Made by a program: the position numbers and the translations under genes. 64,000 bases of DNA from Cupriavidus oxalaticus. Lineage in GTDB: Bacteria > Pseudomonadota > Gammaproteobacteria > Burkholderiales > Burkholderiaceae. Shown here piece by piece: positions 18,744 to 27,849 of this stretch. The stretch's first letter is position 1; the number at the start of each line of letters is the position of its first letter. A model generated the notes under the pieces. It was given only the letters and a program-made list of their open reading frames with translations, did not search any database and had not been told where the DNA came from. The stretch covers positions 2,046,001 through 2,110,000 of the forward strand of contig NZ_CP038634.1 in NCBI RefSeq assembly GCF_004768545.1, written 5' to 3'.

Positions 18744-18965
18744 TCAATGGACCCAGCGCTCGACCTGCGCTTGCAGGCGCGGCCCGACCAGCAGGATCGC
18801 GGGGATCACGATCACATAGCCGATGCCCCACGAGCGCAGCCAGGTCAGCGCAAAGCCTTCCGAGAATCCCATGTTGAGGGCAAGCAGGGCGAACGAGATG
18901 ATCCCCGTCGTCACGACACCCATCGACAGCGCGAAGGCGACTTTCCGTTTCAGTTGCACGTTCAT
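18744..18965 (-). CDS. DUF2798-type small membrane protein
   Basis: The 73-residue product has two hydrophobic segments (VAFALSMGVVTTGIISFALLAL and GIGYVIVIPAILLVGP) separated by a short loop with FALTWLRSW, the pattern of DUF2798 proteins. The ATG at 18965 is preceded by AAGGAAGTAGCC, favouring it over the in-frame start at 19013. The function of the family is unknown. It is the first gene after the TetR-type operator at 18988-19001 and is followed closely by the alpha/beta hydrolase. Confidence 0.8.
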   Translation of the reverse strand: MNVQLKRKVAFALSMGVVTTGIISFALLALNMGFSEGFALTWLRSWGIGYVIVIPAILLVGPRLQAQVERWVH

Positions 18966-18987
18966 GGCTACTTCCTTTCCGTAAAAA

Positions 18988-19001
18988 ATACCGATTGGTA
19001 T
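18988..19001. promoter_or_regulatory. TetR-type operator 1 (before DUF2798/hydrolase genes)
   Basis: ATACCGATTGGTAT, an ATACC-N4-GGTAT inverted repeat, lies between the TetR gene end and the DUF2798 start. The same site occurs before the TetR gene itself at 19616-19629, in opposite orientation, and surrounding A/T-rich flanks are also alike. Two copies at the two expected promoters strongly suggest that the TetR protein binds here. Confidence 0.8.
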
Positions 19002-19018
19002 ATTTTTGCTCAAAAAAA

Positions 19019-19603
19019 TCAGGTGAGATCGATGACGGTCTTCTTCACCGCCGACATGACGGCCAGGTTGTAGGCCGGGTTGTCGGTGAGCCGGGAGATC
19101 ATGATCGCGCCTTCGATCAATGCGATCAGCGTGATGGCAGTCTCCTCGGGGTTGACGTCCTTCCGGAACTCGCTGGAGGCAATGCCCGCCTTGATGACCG
19201 AGACGAGATTCGCCTTCCAGCCCCGGAACGCTTCCATGGCTTTGTCGCGCAGGGCAGGGTGGGTGTCGTCGGCTTCAATCGCAGTGTTGAGCAGCGGGCA
19301 TCCTCCCTTCGGGAAGCACGCAGGAAGATTCCCCAACACGCCAGTCAGGGCAAGCAGCTTTTCCTTGCTGGTGCTTTTGGTGGCCATCTGGTCCCGAACC
19401 GCGGCTTGCGCCTGCTTCCAATTGTGGTCGAATGCCGCCAGCGCTACCTCTTCCTTGTTGGCAAAGTTGCCATAGACACTGCCCTTGGTCAGGCCGGTGG
19501 CCGCGGTCATGTCTGCCAGCGATGTTCCGGCATAGCCCTTCGTGTTGAAAATGGGCGCTGTCTTCTCGACGATCAGCTGGCGGGTGCGTTCGGCTTTGTT
19601 CAT
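19019..19603 (-). CDS. TetR-family transcriptional regulator of the hydrolase cluster
   Basis: The 194-residue protein has a canonical TetR helix-turn-helix (TRQLIVEKTAPIFNTKGYAGTS, then LTKGSVYGNFANKEE) and an effector domain with FPKGGCPLLNTAIEADD, a pattern common in the AcrR-like subgroup. The ATG at 19603 begins right at the family start; in-frame sequence further upstream runs over the operator and is not TetR-like. Identical ATACC-N4-GGTAT operators before this gene and before DUF2798 predict autorepression and repression of the downstream hydrolases. Confidence 0.9.
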   Translation of the reverse strand: MNKAERTRQLIVEKTAPIFNTKGYAGTSLADMTAATGLTKGSVYGNFANKEEVALAAFDHNWKQAQAAVRDQMATKSTSKEKLLALTGVLGNLPACFPKGGCPLLNTAIEADDTHPALRDKAMEAFRGWKANLVSVIKAGIASSEFRKDVNPEETAITLIALIEGAIMISRLTDNPAYNLAVMSAVKKTVIDLT

Positions 19604-19615
19604 GCAGGCCAGAAT

Positions 19616-19629
19616 ATACCAATCGGTAT
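19616..19629. promoter_or_regulatory. TetR-type operator 2 (before the tetR gene)
   Basis: ATACCAATCGGTAT is the exact reverse complement of operator 1 and begins 13 bases upstream of the TetR start codon. Its position close to the start codon would block transcription or early elongation of the TetR gene, consistent with autoregulation. Confidence 0.8.
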
Positions 19630-19807
19630 TTTTGTCAAGGACAGGCGCCAATGTGAAGGCGGGTACATGCCGCATGAGGCTTTGCCGACACACGCGCAGT
19701 CCAGTCTCATTTCCCGCTCCCTTCCTCCTTCGCCGTTTCAGTGGATCGTTCGCAAAAGCGCAAGCCCGGCGCGCGGGTTCGCTTTGCGTCACCGGCGAAA
19801 AAAGATC

Positions 19808-19843
19808 TTGCGCATTTAAACTACGACTCATATGATCGTAGTT
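19808..19843 (+). promoter_or_regulatory. Promoter with overlapping palindromic operator for NDH-2-like gene
   Basis: TTGCGC at 19808-19813 and TATGAT at 19831-19836 are spaced by 17 bases, a good sigma-70-type promoter. The long palindrome AACTACGA-N9-TCGTAGTT at 19819-19843 covers the spacer and the -10 element, so a dimeric repressor bound here would exclude RNA polymerase. The regulator is not identified; the nearest TetR protein has a different operator. Confidence 0.65.
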
Positions 19844-19908
19844 AAGGGTCGTGGCTTCTCGCACCGGCCCTGTTACATGAAACCGAGGTTTGATTCAGGA
19901 GCTTGAGG

Positions 19909-21120
19909 ATGTCGAAACGTATTCTTGTCATTGGCGCCGGCTTTGCCGGCATGTGGAGCGCACTGGCTTCGGCCCGTCTGCTTGACCAGGTCGGGCGCAC
20001 CGACGTGGAAATCGCGCTGGTCGCACCGGAACCCGAACTGCACGTCCGCCCGCGTCTCTATGAGCAGAACCCGAACGGGATGAAGGCGCCGCTGCAGGAG
20101 ATCTTCAAGGCCGTGGGCGTGCGGTTTATCCGGGGCAAGGTGGAACACATCGACGTCGCGAGCCGCGAAGTGAGCATTGCGGCCGCCGGTGGGGATGGCT
20201 CGTGCCAGCGCGTCGGCTATGACCGCCTGGTGCTCGCTGCGGGAAGCCGGTTGTTCCGTCCGCAGATTCCCGGCCTGGACCAGCATGCGTTCAATGTCGA
20301 CCAGATCGCCGACGCCGCGGAGCTCGAATCGCATCTGCATGGGCTGGCCAGCCGCCCGGAGCGCGCCGGTCGCAATACCGTGGTGATCGCGGGTGCCGGC
20401 TTCACCGGCATCGAGACTGCCGCGGAAATGCCGGCCCGCCTGCGTGAAGTCCTGGGCGAGGACGCTGCCGTGAACGTGATCATGGTGGAGCGCAATGCCG
20501 AGGTCGGACCTGACCTGGGCGCGGGGCCGCGGCCGGTGATCACGCAGGCGCTGACCGAACTGGGCGTGACCTGGAAGCTCGGCTCCGGCGTCGCGGCCGT
20601 CGATGCGACCGGCGTCACCCTCGAGAACGGCGAGCGCATCGAGGCGGATACGGTGATCTGGACCGCCGGCGCCCGCGCCAGCGAGCTCACCGCGCAGATT
20701 CCGGCCGAGCGCGATGGCCTTGGCCGGCTGCACGTCGACCGCGATCTCAGGGTAAAGGGTGTCGAGTCGGTGTTCGCCACCGGCGATTGCGCCTACGCCG
20801 CGACCGATGACGAAGGCAACTTTGCAGCAATGTCCTGCCAGCATGCGATGAACCTCGGCCGTTCGGCAGGGCATAACGTGGCGGCGGACCTCGTGGGTGA
20901 GACGCTGATCCCGTATAGCCAGCCGAAGTATGTGACCTGCCTGGACCTGGGGCCGTGGGGTGCTGTCTACACGGAAGGCTGGAACCGGCAAGTCAAGCTG
21001 ACCGGAGGCGTCGCCAAGGCGCTGAAGACGCGGATCAATTCCGAGTGGATCTACCCGCCGAGCGCGGACCGCGCCGAAGCGCTGGCGCTGGCTGACCCGC
21101 GCCGGATCGTTGTCGCCTGA
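19909..21120 (+). CDS. NAD(P)/FAD-dependent oxidoreductase, NDH-2-like
   Basis: The 403-residue flavoprotein starts KRILVIGAGFAGMWSAL (FAD-binding dinucleotide fold) and has a second nucleotide fold, VVIAGAGFTGIETAAEM, near residue 165 for NAD(P)H. FATGDCAYA near 290 is the conserved flavin motif. This layout matches type II NADH:quinone dehydrogenases and related disulfide-reductase-fold enzymes. A typical C-terminal membrane-anchoring helix is not obvious. AGGAG precedes the ATG at 19909. The promoter with a palindromic operator and the following terminator mark it as a single-gene, regulated unit. Confidence 0.87.
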   Translation: MSKRILVIGAGFAGMWSALASARLLDQVGRTDVEIALVAPEPELHVRPRLYEQNPNGMKAPLQEIFKAVGVRFIRGKVEHIDVASREVSIAAAGGDGSCQRVGYDRLVLAAGSRLFRPQIPGLDQHAFNVDQIADAAELESHLHGLASRPERAGRNTVVIAGAGFTGIETAAEMPARLREVLGEDAAVNVIMVERNAEVGPDLGAGPRPVITQALTELGVTWKLGSGVAAVDATGVTLENGERIEADTVIWTAGARASELTAQIPAERDGLGRLHVDRDLRVKGVESVFATGDCAYAATDDEGNFAAMSCQHAMNLGRSAGHNVAADLVGETLIPYSQPKYVTCLDLGPWGAVYTEGWNRQVKLTGGVAKALKTRINSEWIYPPSADRAEALALADPRRIVVA

Positions 21121-21136
21121 CGGGGCGCAGGAAGAG

Positions 21137-21165
21137 AAGAGGGCGATCCGGTGGGTCGCCCTCTT
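21137..21165 (+). terminator. Rho-independent terminator after NDH-2-like gene
   Basis: AAGAGGGCGA at 21137-21146 pairs perfectly with TCGCCCTCTT at 21156-21165 around a nine-base loop, followed by a short T stretch. It begins 16 bases after the stop codon. Confidence 0.85.
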
Positions 21166-21412
21166 TGCATTGGTTCAGCCCTTGTTCGACCGGCTGGACT
21201 GAGCGGTGACACCGGCCAGGACAGCCGCGTGTGCCGCCGGGCGCATAGCGGAACGCGATCCGGCGAGCGCCGTCCGGCCTATACTTCGCCGTGGATGATG
21301 TAATACGTATCCAAGCCGTTACCTCGCGCAAAGGTCGGCCTGTGCCCGACTTGCAGCGGGGAACCACGACACGACGCGGGCTATCGCCCCGTCATCTCCT
21401 CGGGAGGGGAAT

Positions 21413-22600
21413 GTGGAACAACTGCTGGTTGACGCGGTAATCTTCCTCGCCGCGGCGCTGATCGCCGTGCCGCTGTCGGTGCGCTTCGGCTTTGGCTCCG
21501 TGCTGGGCTACCTGGTTGCGGGCGCGGTGATCGGCCCCTGGGGGCTGAGGCTGGTCACGGACGTCAACTCGATCCTGGACGTGTCCGAGCTGGGCATCGT
21601 GCTGATGATGTTCATCATCGGCATTGAAATGGACTTCGAGAAGCTGTGGGCAATGCGCCGCTCCATCTTCGGCTACGGCGGGATCCAGGTTGCGCTGTGC
21701 GCGGCGCTGCTGGCGGTAATCTTCATTGTCTTCGGCGTGCAGTGGCGCGTGGGCGTGGCGGCCGGCTTCGCGCTGTCGCTGTCTTCCACGGCGATGGTGA
21801 TCGCGATCCTGGAGCAGAACCGGCTGATGGAGGCGCCGGTCGGGCAATCCAGCTTCGGCATCCTGCTGTTCCAGGACATCGCCGCGATCCCGATGATCGC
21901 GCTGTTGCCACTGCTTGCGCCGGTTGCGGCGGGCGACGGCATGTCGGGCGGGTGGGTTTCGGCGGCAAAGGCGCTGGCCATGATCGCGGCGGTCGTCCTC
22001 GTTGGGCGCTTCGTGCTCAAGTACGTGTTGCGCATGATCCAGCGCAGCGGCACCCGCGAGATCTTTACCATCTTTGCGTTGGCGTGGGTCATCGGCATCG
22101 CGCTGCTGATGCATGTGGTCCACCTGTCGATGTCGCTTGGCGCCTTCCTGGCCGGCCTGTTGCTGGCCGGGTCCGAATGCCGCCACGAGATCGAATCGGA
22201 CATGGCCCCGTTCAAGGGCATCCTGCTCGGCCTGTTCTTTATCGCAGTCGGCATGTCGATCGATTTCTCGGTGCTGGCCAACAGGCCCCTCCTGGTGGCG
22301 GTGCTGGTAGTCGCGCTGGTAGTGGGCAAGTTCCTCGCGCTGATGTACCTGGCGAACCAGATCGGCATGCCGCGCCAGCATCGCGTCTACTTCGCCATCC
22401 TGCTGTCGCAGGGCGGTGAGTTCGCCTTTGTCGTGATGGGCGCCGCGCAGGCGGCGAACCTGATCGATGCCGAGCAGCTCTCCGTCGTCACGGTCGTCGT
22501 GGCGCTGTCGATGGCGACGACACCGCTGCTGTTGCTCGCCCACCGCAAGCTGCCGCGCACTCGCGCGGCACCGCGGCAGGCCGAAGCGGATGGCCAGTAG
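21413..22600 (+). CDS. Kef-type (CPA2) cation:proton antiporter
   Basis: The 395-residue protein has about 12 membrane helices with CPA2 features: GSVLGYLVAGAVIGPWGL in the first helices, FQDIAAIPMIAL with the key Asp near residue 160, and LSQGGEFAFVV near 335. It moves K+ or Na+ against protons. The start is a GTG at 21413 preceded by GGGAGGGG; the overlapping ATG at 21411 is out of frame and stops at once. Unlike full KefB/KefC it has no C-terminal RCK/TrkA-N domain, so it is a transport core only. The next gene encodes an unknown protein. Confidence 0.87.
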   Translation: MEQLLVDAVIFLAAALIAVPLSVRFGFGSVLGYLVAGAVIGPWGLRLVTDVNSILDVSELGIVLMMFIIGIEMDFEKLWAMRRSIFGYGGIQVALCAALLAVIFIVFGVQWRVGVAAGFALSLSSTAMVIAILEQNRLMEAPVGQSSFGILLFQDIAAIPMIALLPLLAPVAAGDGMSGGWVSAAKALAMIAAVVLVGRFVLKYVLRMIQRSGTREIFTIFALAWVIGIALLMHVVHLSMSLGAFLAGLLLAGSECRHEIESDMAPFKGILLGLFFIAVGMSIDFSVLANRPLLVAVLVVALVVGKFLALMYLANQIGMPRQHRVYFAILLSQGGEFAFVVMGAAQAANLIDAEQLSVVTVVVALSMATTPLLLLAHRKLPRTRAAPRQAEADGQ

Positions 22601-22657
22601 CCTGCCGGGCTTGCCTGCGCCGCAAGCCAACCGATCGCGCCATGGAGGTGCCATGCG

Positions 22658-23704
22658 ATGACTGTCCTCAACTGGCTGCGCCGTCGCGGCAAGCATTCTG
22701 ACGGAGCGCGCGATGCGGAGCGCGCCGCGCTGGCGGAGCGCGTGACCCGGCTCTGTCCTTACGTGCGGCTGGTCGGCGGCTATCGCAAGCGGCTTGCCCC
22801 GGCGCTGGCCATCGCAGACCGGTACGTGCGCGATGTCGTGGCGGGTTTGCCGCCGGCTTCGCCAGCAAGCGAAGCCACCTGGAACAGCGATCCGTACATC
22901 CATGCCTTCTTTGCCACGGCCCAGGACGTCATGCCGGTATTCAGCCGGTCATCGGACCTGCGCGACTATTTCAGCGGCTCGGCGTCCGCCACCGAGGCCT
23001 ATTGCGTGCTCGGGATGGAAAAGCAGGAACGCCGCACGCTGGGCGTGGCGCTGGAAGGCGATGTGATGCGCACGGAGGTGCCCCAGACCACGGTCAGCTT
23101 CGTCGATCACCGGGTCAGGATCTGCGCAGCGACCGAAGCGGCGCTGCGCGAGGAAATCGCCTGCCGCATGCTGGACCAGTTCGCGCTGCAGGCACTGGCC
23201 GAGGTCGCCGGCGGCACGACCCGCCGCGACCGCATCGAGCGCGAACAGGCGTTGCTGACCACGCGGCTGCACCTGCTGGAGAAGCAGGGCGTCGGCATGC
23301 GCAGCGTGCTTGGCGAAAGCGCCGACACGCAAGCCGACGAGTCGGAGCGGCTGCGCGAGCAGGTGGCACAGAACGAGGCCGCGCTCGCCGCCCTTAGTGA
23401 AACTGAAGCGCCTGACGCACCGGGCGGCCGGGCCGGCATGCCGGACAGGCAGCTGCAGGCGCTGGTCGACGTGCTGACGCATGCCGAAGCCAGCTTCGTG
23501 GTGGAGCGGGAGGCGGTGCGGCTGAGCCCCATGAACATCGTCGTGCCGCCGGGCAGTGCCGGGCCCGGCGCGGACCTCCAGTTGATGACCGCGCGGGTTC
23601 CGGGGAATCCGCCGCTGGTTCGCACTTTCTCGCTGGTGTGCGTGGCCCGCGCCGGGATGCTGTCGCCGATGCAGCTGCTCGATGAGGCTGCGCGCATGCT
23701 GTGA
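22658..23704 (+). CDS. Hypothetical protein, 348 residues
   Basis: I do not recognise this protein. It has no signal peptide or membrane segment. A basic N terminus (LNWLRRRGKHSD) is followed by a mixed domain to about residue 185. A predicted coiled-coil follows (about 185-250: RRDRIEREQALLTTRLHLLEKQG onward), then a C-terminal domain of mixed strands. GGAGG lies upstream of the ATG at 22658. It is 57 bases after the antiporter and 45 before polB on the same strand, so it may share a transcript with either. The codon pattern fits its neighbours. Confidence 0.75.
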   Translation: MTVLNWLRRRGKHSDGARDAERAALAERVTRLCPYVRLVGGYRKRLAPALAIADRYVRDVVAGLPPASPASEATWNSDPYIHAFFATAQDVMPVFSRSSDLRDYFSGSASATEAYCVLGMEKQERRTLGVALEGDVMRTEVPQTTVSFVDHRVRICAATEAALREEIACRMLDQFALQALAEVAGGTTRRDRIEREQALLTTRLHLLEKQGVGMRSVLGESADTQADESERLREQVAQNEAALAALSETEAPDAPGGRAGMPDRQLQALVDVLTHAEASFVVEREAVRLSPMNIVVPPGSAGPGADLQLMTARVPGNPPLVRTFSLVCVARAGMLSPMQLLDEAARML

Positions 23705-23749
23705 CGCTAAAATCGCCTCGATCATGGTTTCATCACAGAAGGCCTAAGC

Positions 23750-26116
23750 GTGGCACTCCAGCAGGGTTTCATCCTTACCCGGCATTGGCGCGATACCCCG
23801 GCCGGCACCGAGGTCGAGGTCTGGCTGGCCACCGACGAGGGGCCGCGCCGGCTGCGCCTGCCGTATCAGCCGTCGATCGCATTCATCCCCGAGGCACAGC
23901 GCGAACGTGCCGAGGCGCTGCTACGCCGCGAGCGCGAGGTCGAGTTGCGCCCGCTAAAGCTGCAGGACTTTCGCGGCAGGACGGTCATGGGCCTGTATTG
24001 CCAGCAGCACCGGCAACTGATCCAGCTCGGCCGTTCGCTGCGCGACGCCGGCATCGACGTTTATGAAGCCGATATCCGCCCGCCCGAGCGCTACCTGATG
24101 GAGCGCTTCATCACGGCGCCGGTTTGGTTCGAGGGCGAACCGGACAGCGACGGCGTGCTGTGCAGCGCCCAGCTGAAACCCGCGGCGGACTACCGGCCCA
24201 CGCTGCGGCAGGTGTCGCTCGATATCGAAACCAACGCCTTCGGCGAGCTTTATTCGATTGCGCTCGAAGGCTGCGGCCAGCGCCAGGTCTACATGCTTGG
24301 CGCTGCGCCGCAGGAGCCGGCCGCTGCCGGTTTCTCCCTTGAATACTGCGCGACACGGCCAGAGTTGCTGGAGAAGCTGAACCAGTGGCTGGCCCGGCAC
24401 GACCCCGACGCGATCATCGGCTGGAACCTGGTCCAGTTCGACCTGCGCGTGCTGGTCGAGCATGCGCGGCGGTTCCAGCTACCGCTGCGCCTCGGCCGCG
24501 GCGGCGCGGAGATGGAATGGCGCGAGCACAACGCGCAGCAGCACTATTTCGCCAGCGCGCCGGGCCGGCTGATCATCGATGGCATCGAGGCGCTGCGGTC
24601 GGCCACGTGGAGCTTCCCGTCGTTCAGCCTGGAATCGGTGGCGCAGGCCCTGCTCGGCGAGGGTAAGGCGATCGACAATCCGTACGACCGCATGGATGCC
24701 ATCGACCGCATGTTCGAGCAGGACAAGCCGGCGCTGGCGCGCTATAACCTGCGCGATTGCGAGCTGGTGACGCGCATCTTCGAGAAGACGGAGCTGTTGT
24801 CGTTCCTGCTGGAGCGCGCCACGGTCACGGGGCTGGCGGCGGACCGCAGTGGCGGTTCGGTGGCGGCCTTCACGCATCTCTACATGCCGCTGATGCACCG
24901 CCAGGGCTATGTCGCGCCCAACCTCGGCGAGCTGGCGCCGGAGGCAAGCCCCGGCGGCTTCGTCATGGATTCGCGCCCGGGACTCTATGAGTCGGTGCTG
25001 GTGCTGGACTACAAGAGCCTCTATCCGTCGATCATCCGCACCTTTCTGATCGATCCCATCGGCCTGGTCGAGGGACTGGCGCATCCGGACGATGCCGACT
25101 CGGTGCCCGGCTTTCGCGGCGCCCGCTTCTCGCGCACGAAGCACTGCCTGCCGGCGATCGTCGCGCGGGTCTGGCAGGGACGCGAGGCGGCCAAGCGCGA
25201 CCGCAACAAGCCGCTGGCGCAGGCGCTCAAGATCATCATGAATGCGTTCTACGGCGTGCTGGGGTCAAGCGGGTGCCGTTTCTTCGATCCGCGACTGGCC
25301 TCGTCGATCACCATGCGCGGGCACGAGATCATGCGGCAGACGCGCGCGCTGGTCGAGGCACGCGGCTACGAGGTGATCTATGGTGACACCGATTCCACGT
25401 TCGTGTGGCTGCGCCGCGCGCGCACCGAAGCCGATGCGCAGCAGATCGGCCGCAGCCTGGTGGCCTACGTCAACGACTGGTGGCGCGACCACCTGTGGCA
25501 GACCTATGGCCTGGAAAGCGCGCTTGAACTGCAGTTCGAGACCCACTTCCGCCGCTTCCTGATGCCGACCATCCGCGGCACCGACCTTGGCAGCAAGAAG
25601 CGCTACGCCGGCCAGGTGGAGCGGCCAGACGGCACGGTCGAGATGGTGTTCAAGGGGCTCGAGACGGTGCGCACCGACTGGTCGCCGCTCGCGCAGCAGT
25701 TCCAGCAGACGCTTTATGAAAAGGTCTTCAACCGCGAGCCGTACCAGGACTATGTGCGCGACATCGTGCGCCGCACGCTGGCGGGGGAGCTCGACGCGCA
25801 GCTGGTCTATCGCAAGCGGCTGCGGCGCAAGCTGGAGGAGTACCAGCGCAACGTGCCGCCGCACGTGCGGGCCGCCCGCATCGCCGATGATTACAACCAG
25901 CGCCACGGGCGCCCGCGCCAGTACCAGCAGGGCGGCTGGATCAGCTATGTGATGACCATGGCAGGGCCGGAGCCGCTCGAGTGCCGTTCGGCCCCGATTG
26001 ACTACGACCACTACGTCGGCAAGCAGCTGCAGCCGATTGCCGACGCGATCCTGCCGTTCCTGGACGATGATTTCGAGCGGCTGCTGACGGGGCAGATGAC
26101 GTTGTTTGCGCAGTAG
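23750..26116 (+). CDS. polB: DNA polymerase II (family B)
   Basis: The 788-residue product has a 3'-5' exonuclease domain ([17 protein letters not shown] near 155, [16 protein letters not shown] near 220, YNLRDCELV near 330). The family B polymerase motifs follow: [13 protein letters not shown] (A) near 420, [15 protein letters not shown] (B) near 495 and YGDTDSTFV (C) near 545. PolB performs damage-tolerant synthesis and replication restart. The start is a GTG at 23750, matching the family N terminus ([14 protein letters not shown]). Length and motifs are complete, so it should be active. An SOS box is not apparent in the short upstream gap. Confidence 0.95.
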   Translation: MALQQGFILTRHWRDTPAGTEVEVWLATDEGPRRLRLPYQPSIAFIPEAQRERAEALLRREREVELRPLKLQDFRGRTVMGLYCQQHRQLIQLGRSLRDAGIDVYEADIRPPERYLMERFITAPVWFEGEPDSDGVLCSAQLKPAADYRPTLRQVSLDIETNAFGELYSIALEGCGQRQVYMLGAAPQEPAAAGFSLEYCATRPELLEKLNQWLARHDPDAIIGWNLVQFDLRVLVEHARRFQLPLRLGRGGAEMEWREHNAQQHYFASAPGRLIIDGIEALRSATWSFPSFSLESVAQALLGEGKAIDNPYDRMDAIDRMFEQDKPALARYNLRDCELVTRIFEKTELLSFLLERATVTGLAADRSGGSVAAFTHLYMPLMHRQGYVAPNLGELAPEASPGGFVMDSRPGLYESVLVLDYKSLYPSIIRTFLIDPIGLVEGLAHPDDADSVPGFRGARFSRTKHCLPAIVARVWQGREAAKRDRNKPLAQALKIIMNAFYGVLGSSGCRFFDPRLASSITMRGHEIMRQTRALVEARGYEVIYGDTDSTFVWLRRARTEADAQQIGRSLVAYVNDWWRDHLWQTYGLESALELQFETHFRRFLMPTIRGTDLGSKKRYAGQVERPDGTVEMVFKGLETVRTDWSPLAQQFQQTLYEKVFNREPYQDYVRDIVRRTLAGELDAQLVYRKRLRRKLEEYQRNVPPHVRAARIADDYNQRHGRPRQYQQGGWISYVMTMAGPEPLECRSAPIDYDHYVGKQLQPIADAILPFLDDDFERLLTGQMTLFAQ

Positions 26117-26140
26117 GGCAGCGTTGCCGCCCCGGGCACG

Positions 26141-27547
26141 TCAGTCGCGGATACTGTTTATCGCGGCCATCAGGTCATCAGGATGGACCATCAGTTCGCG
26201 CACTTGCCACAGCGTGGGATACTGGTTGAGCACGCTGTGCCAGCGGGGCGATTCCAATAGCTGGTGCCAGACCGGCTCAAGTACGGCCATATCCGCGGTA
26301 TCCGCGGTATCCGAGGTTTGCGCCGTTTGCGCGAGCGCCAGCGCGCTGGCGAATTCAAGGCTGGCGTGCGCCGACAGCAGCTGCATCCGGCTGGCGGCGC
26401 CGAGCAGGCGCGGTCCGGCTTCGGCTGGCGCATCGCAGCAATACAGCACCGTGCCGGCAACGCCGGCCGCGTCGGCGCGCAGCGCGCTCAGCGAGGCACC
26501 ATGGAGGCGTACCGTTCCTTGCCGCGTCTCGAACGCATAGACCGCGTCCTTGTCGGCATGCGCCAGCAAGCGCAAGCCGCGCAGCAGCTTGGGCAGGTCG
26601 GTAGTGGCGGCATCGACGGAGGCCTTGGCCTCCGCGAGCAGGCAGATCTCCCAAACCGGTATTTCCTCGATCGGCGGCAGCTGCCTGAGCAGGACCGCAT
26701 CCCATTCGGTCTTGGCGCGTTCATGCTCGGCGGGGATCGAAGCCGGTACGCGCATCGAGGTCACGACGCGGTATGACGCGCTCGCTCGCTCGGCCTCATT
26801 GAGTTGCCGCGCCAGTGCCTCCAGTGCCTGTGCGGTCTGTGCTTCGGTGGCAGCGCCACGCTGGCGGGCGGCGACGCCTTGCGCACTGGCGCCGGCGCTG
26901 CCGGAGCGGGGGCCATGCCGTTCCCACAGCAGCTGGTACTGGCGCACCTGGTCATCGGACGCCAGCGCATCAAGACGCTGCAAGCGCTTCAGCGCGGGAC
27001 TGTCGAGCAGCCTGGCGAGGCCCGGGGCCCCGTTCGCGATCTCCGGCAGATCGGCCAGGCTGCGCACGGCATCGTGCAGCGCGGACCACGATGACGCGGC
27101 GGCGCAGGCGTGGAGCAGGGCCAATGCCTCGCGCCACGGACCTGGCACGAGGCGTTGCTGCCGGCCCGGATGGGCGATCGCATTGACGGCGGCCCGGATT
27201 TCGCGGCGGTCCTGGTCGGCGCCCGCGGACAGCGAGGCGTACTCGCGCACGTGCGGCGCCCGGTGCCGCATGACCATGGCCAGGAACACCGGGTCGCCCG
27301 CATCCGCGCGCAGCGCTTCGCGGATCAGTTGCGCGAGCGCGTCGATGAAGCGTTCCTTCAGTGCCGCAGCGGGTGCTTCGCCTCGTGCCACGGTGGCGCG
27401 CGCCTGTTCGATCGCGAGCGCGAGCGTGGTGGCCGGGCTGGGTGACTGCAGTCCGGAAATTGCAGCGGCACTGGCCGGCAGGCGGTAGCGGCGCGCGACG
27501 GTGCGAAGCGTTGCATCGAGTAGGGAAGGTGCGGGCAACGGTGGCAT
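26141..27547 (-). CDS. Hypothetical protein, about 468 residues
   Basis: Not recognised. The ATG at 27547 begins MPPLPAPSLLDATL; an in-frame TTG at 27574 is an alternative. The protein is soluble, Ala/Arg-rich and mostly helical. Near residue 310, VWEICLLAEAKAS followed by AFETRQGTVRLHG has an E-x-K arrangement reminiscent of PD-(D/E)xK nuclease folds, but the rest of the core is not certain. A short repeated stretch (TSDTADTADMA) near the C terminus is encoded by a nine-base DNA repeat. It is convergent with polB, 24 bases away. No function is claimed. Confidence 0.7.
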   Translation of the reverse strand: MPPLPAPSLLDATLRTVARRYRLPASAAAISGLQSPSPATTLALAIEQARATVARGEAPAAALKERFIDALAQLIREALRADAGDPVFLAMVMRHRAPHVREYASLSAGADQDRREIRAAVNAIAHPGRQQRLVPGPWREALALLHACAAASSWSALHDAVRSLADLPEIANGAPGLARLLDSPALKRLQRLDALASDDQVRQYQLLWERHGPRSGSAGASAQGVAARQRGAATEAQTAQALEALARQLNEAERASASYRVVTSMRVPASIPAEHERAKTEWDAVLLRQLPPIEEIPVWEICLLAEAKASVDAATTDLPKLLRGLRLLAHADKDAVYAFETRQGTVRLHGASLSALRADAAGVAGTVLYCCDAPAEAGPRLLGAASRMQLLSAHASLEFASALALAQTAQTSDTADTADMAVLEPVWHQLLESPRWHSVLNQYPTLWQVRELMVHPDDLMAAINSIRD

Positions 27548-27849
27548 GGCAGAGGACGGCACAGGGGTAATCAAGGGCGACGCACGCGGACCTGGTCAAG
27601 TCTCGGCAATCCACAACGGTTTGTCCATCGCCGGGACGGCTCACTGTACGTTAGATCCGGTTTTTCGGCATACGGCGCGTTGCCGGCAATCCGGCCGCGA
27701 GCGCCGCTGGCCGCATGGGCGTCGCGGCGTTTCCACAGCCCGGCTCGTGTGCTTCCTTATTCGCCTTGCGCCGTAATAGAATCGGGCCTTCACAAAATAC
27801 CGTGCGGGGTACCGACAGGCTTGACGCGCCCTGTCGTCAAGGTCCCGGC
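27548..27849. other. Divergent intergenic region before GGDEF-EAL gene
   Basis: About 300 bases between two divergent starts. A TAGAAT at 27777-27782 could be a -10 element for the rightward gene, but no good -35 hexamer is seen. No operator or RNA structure stands out. Confidence 0.4.

Larger units (their letters stand above)
19604..19908. other. Divergent intergenic region between tetR and NDH-2-like gene
   Basis: About 305 bases holding TetR operator 2 near the left end and a promoter with an overlapping palindrome at 19808-19843 near the right end. No further coding frame is convincing. Confidence 0.6.

Noticed and set aside
21392..22903. 503-codon leftward frame opposite the Kef antiporter
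   Set aside because: Gln/His/Arg-rich shadow; the membrane helices are on the other strand.
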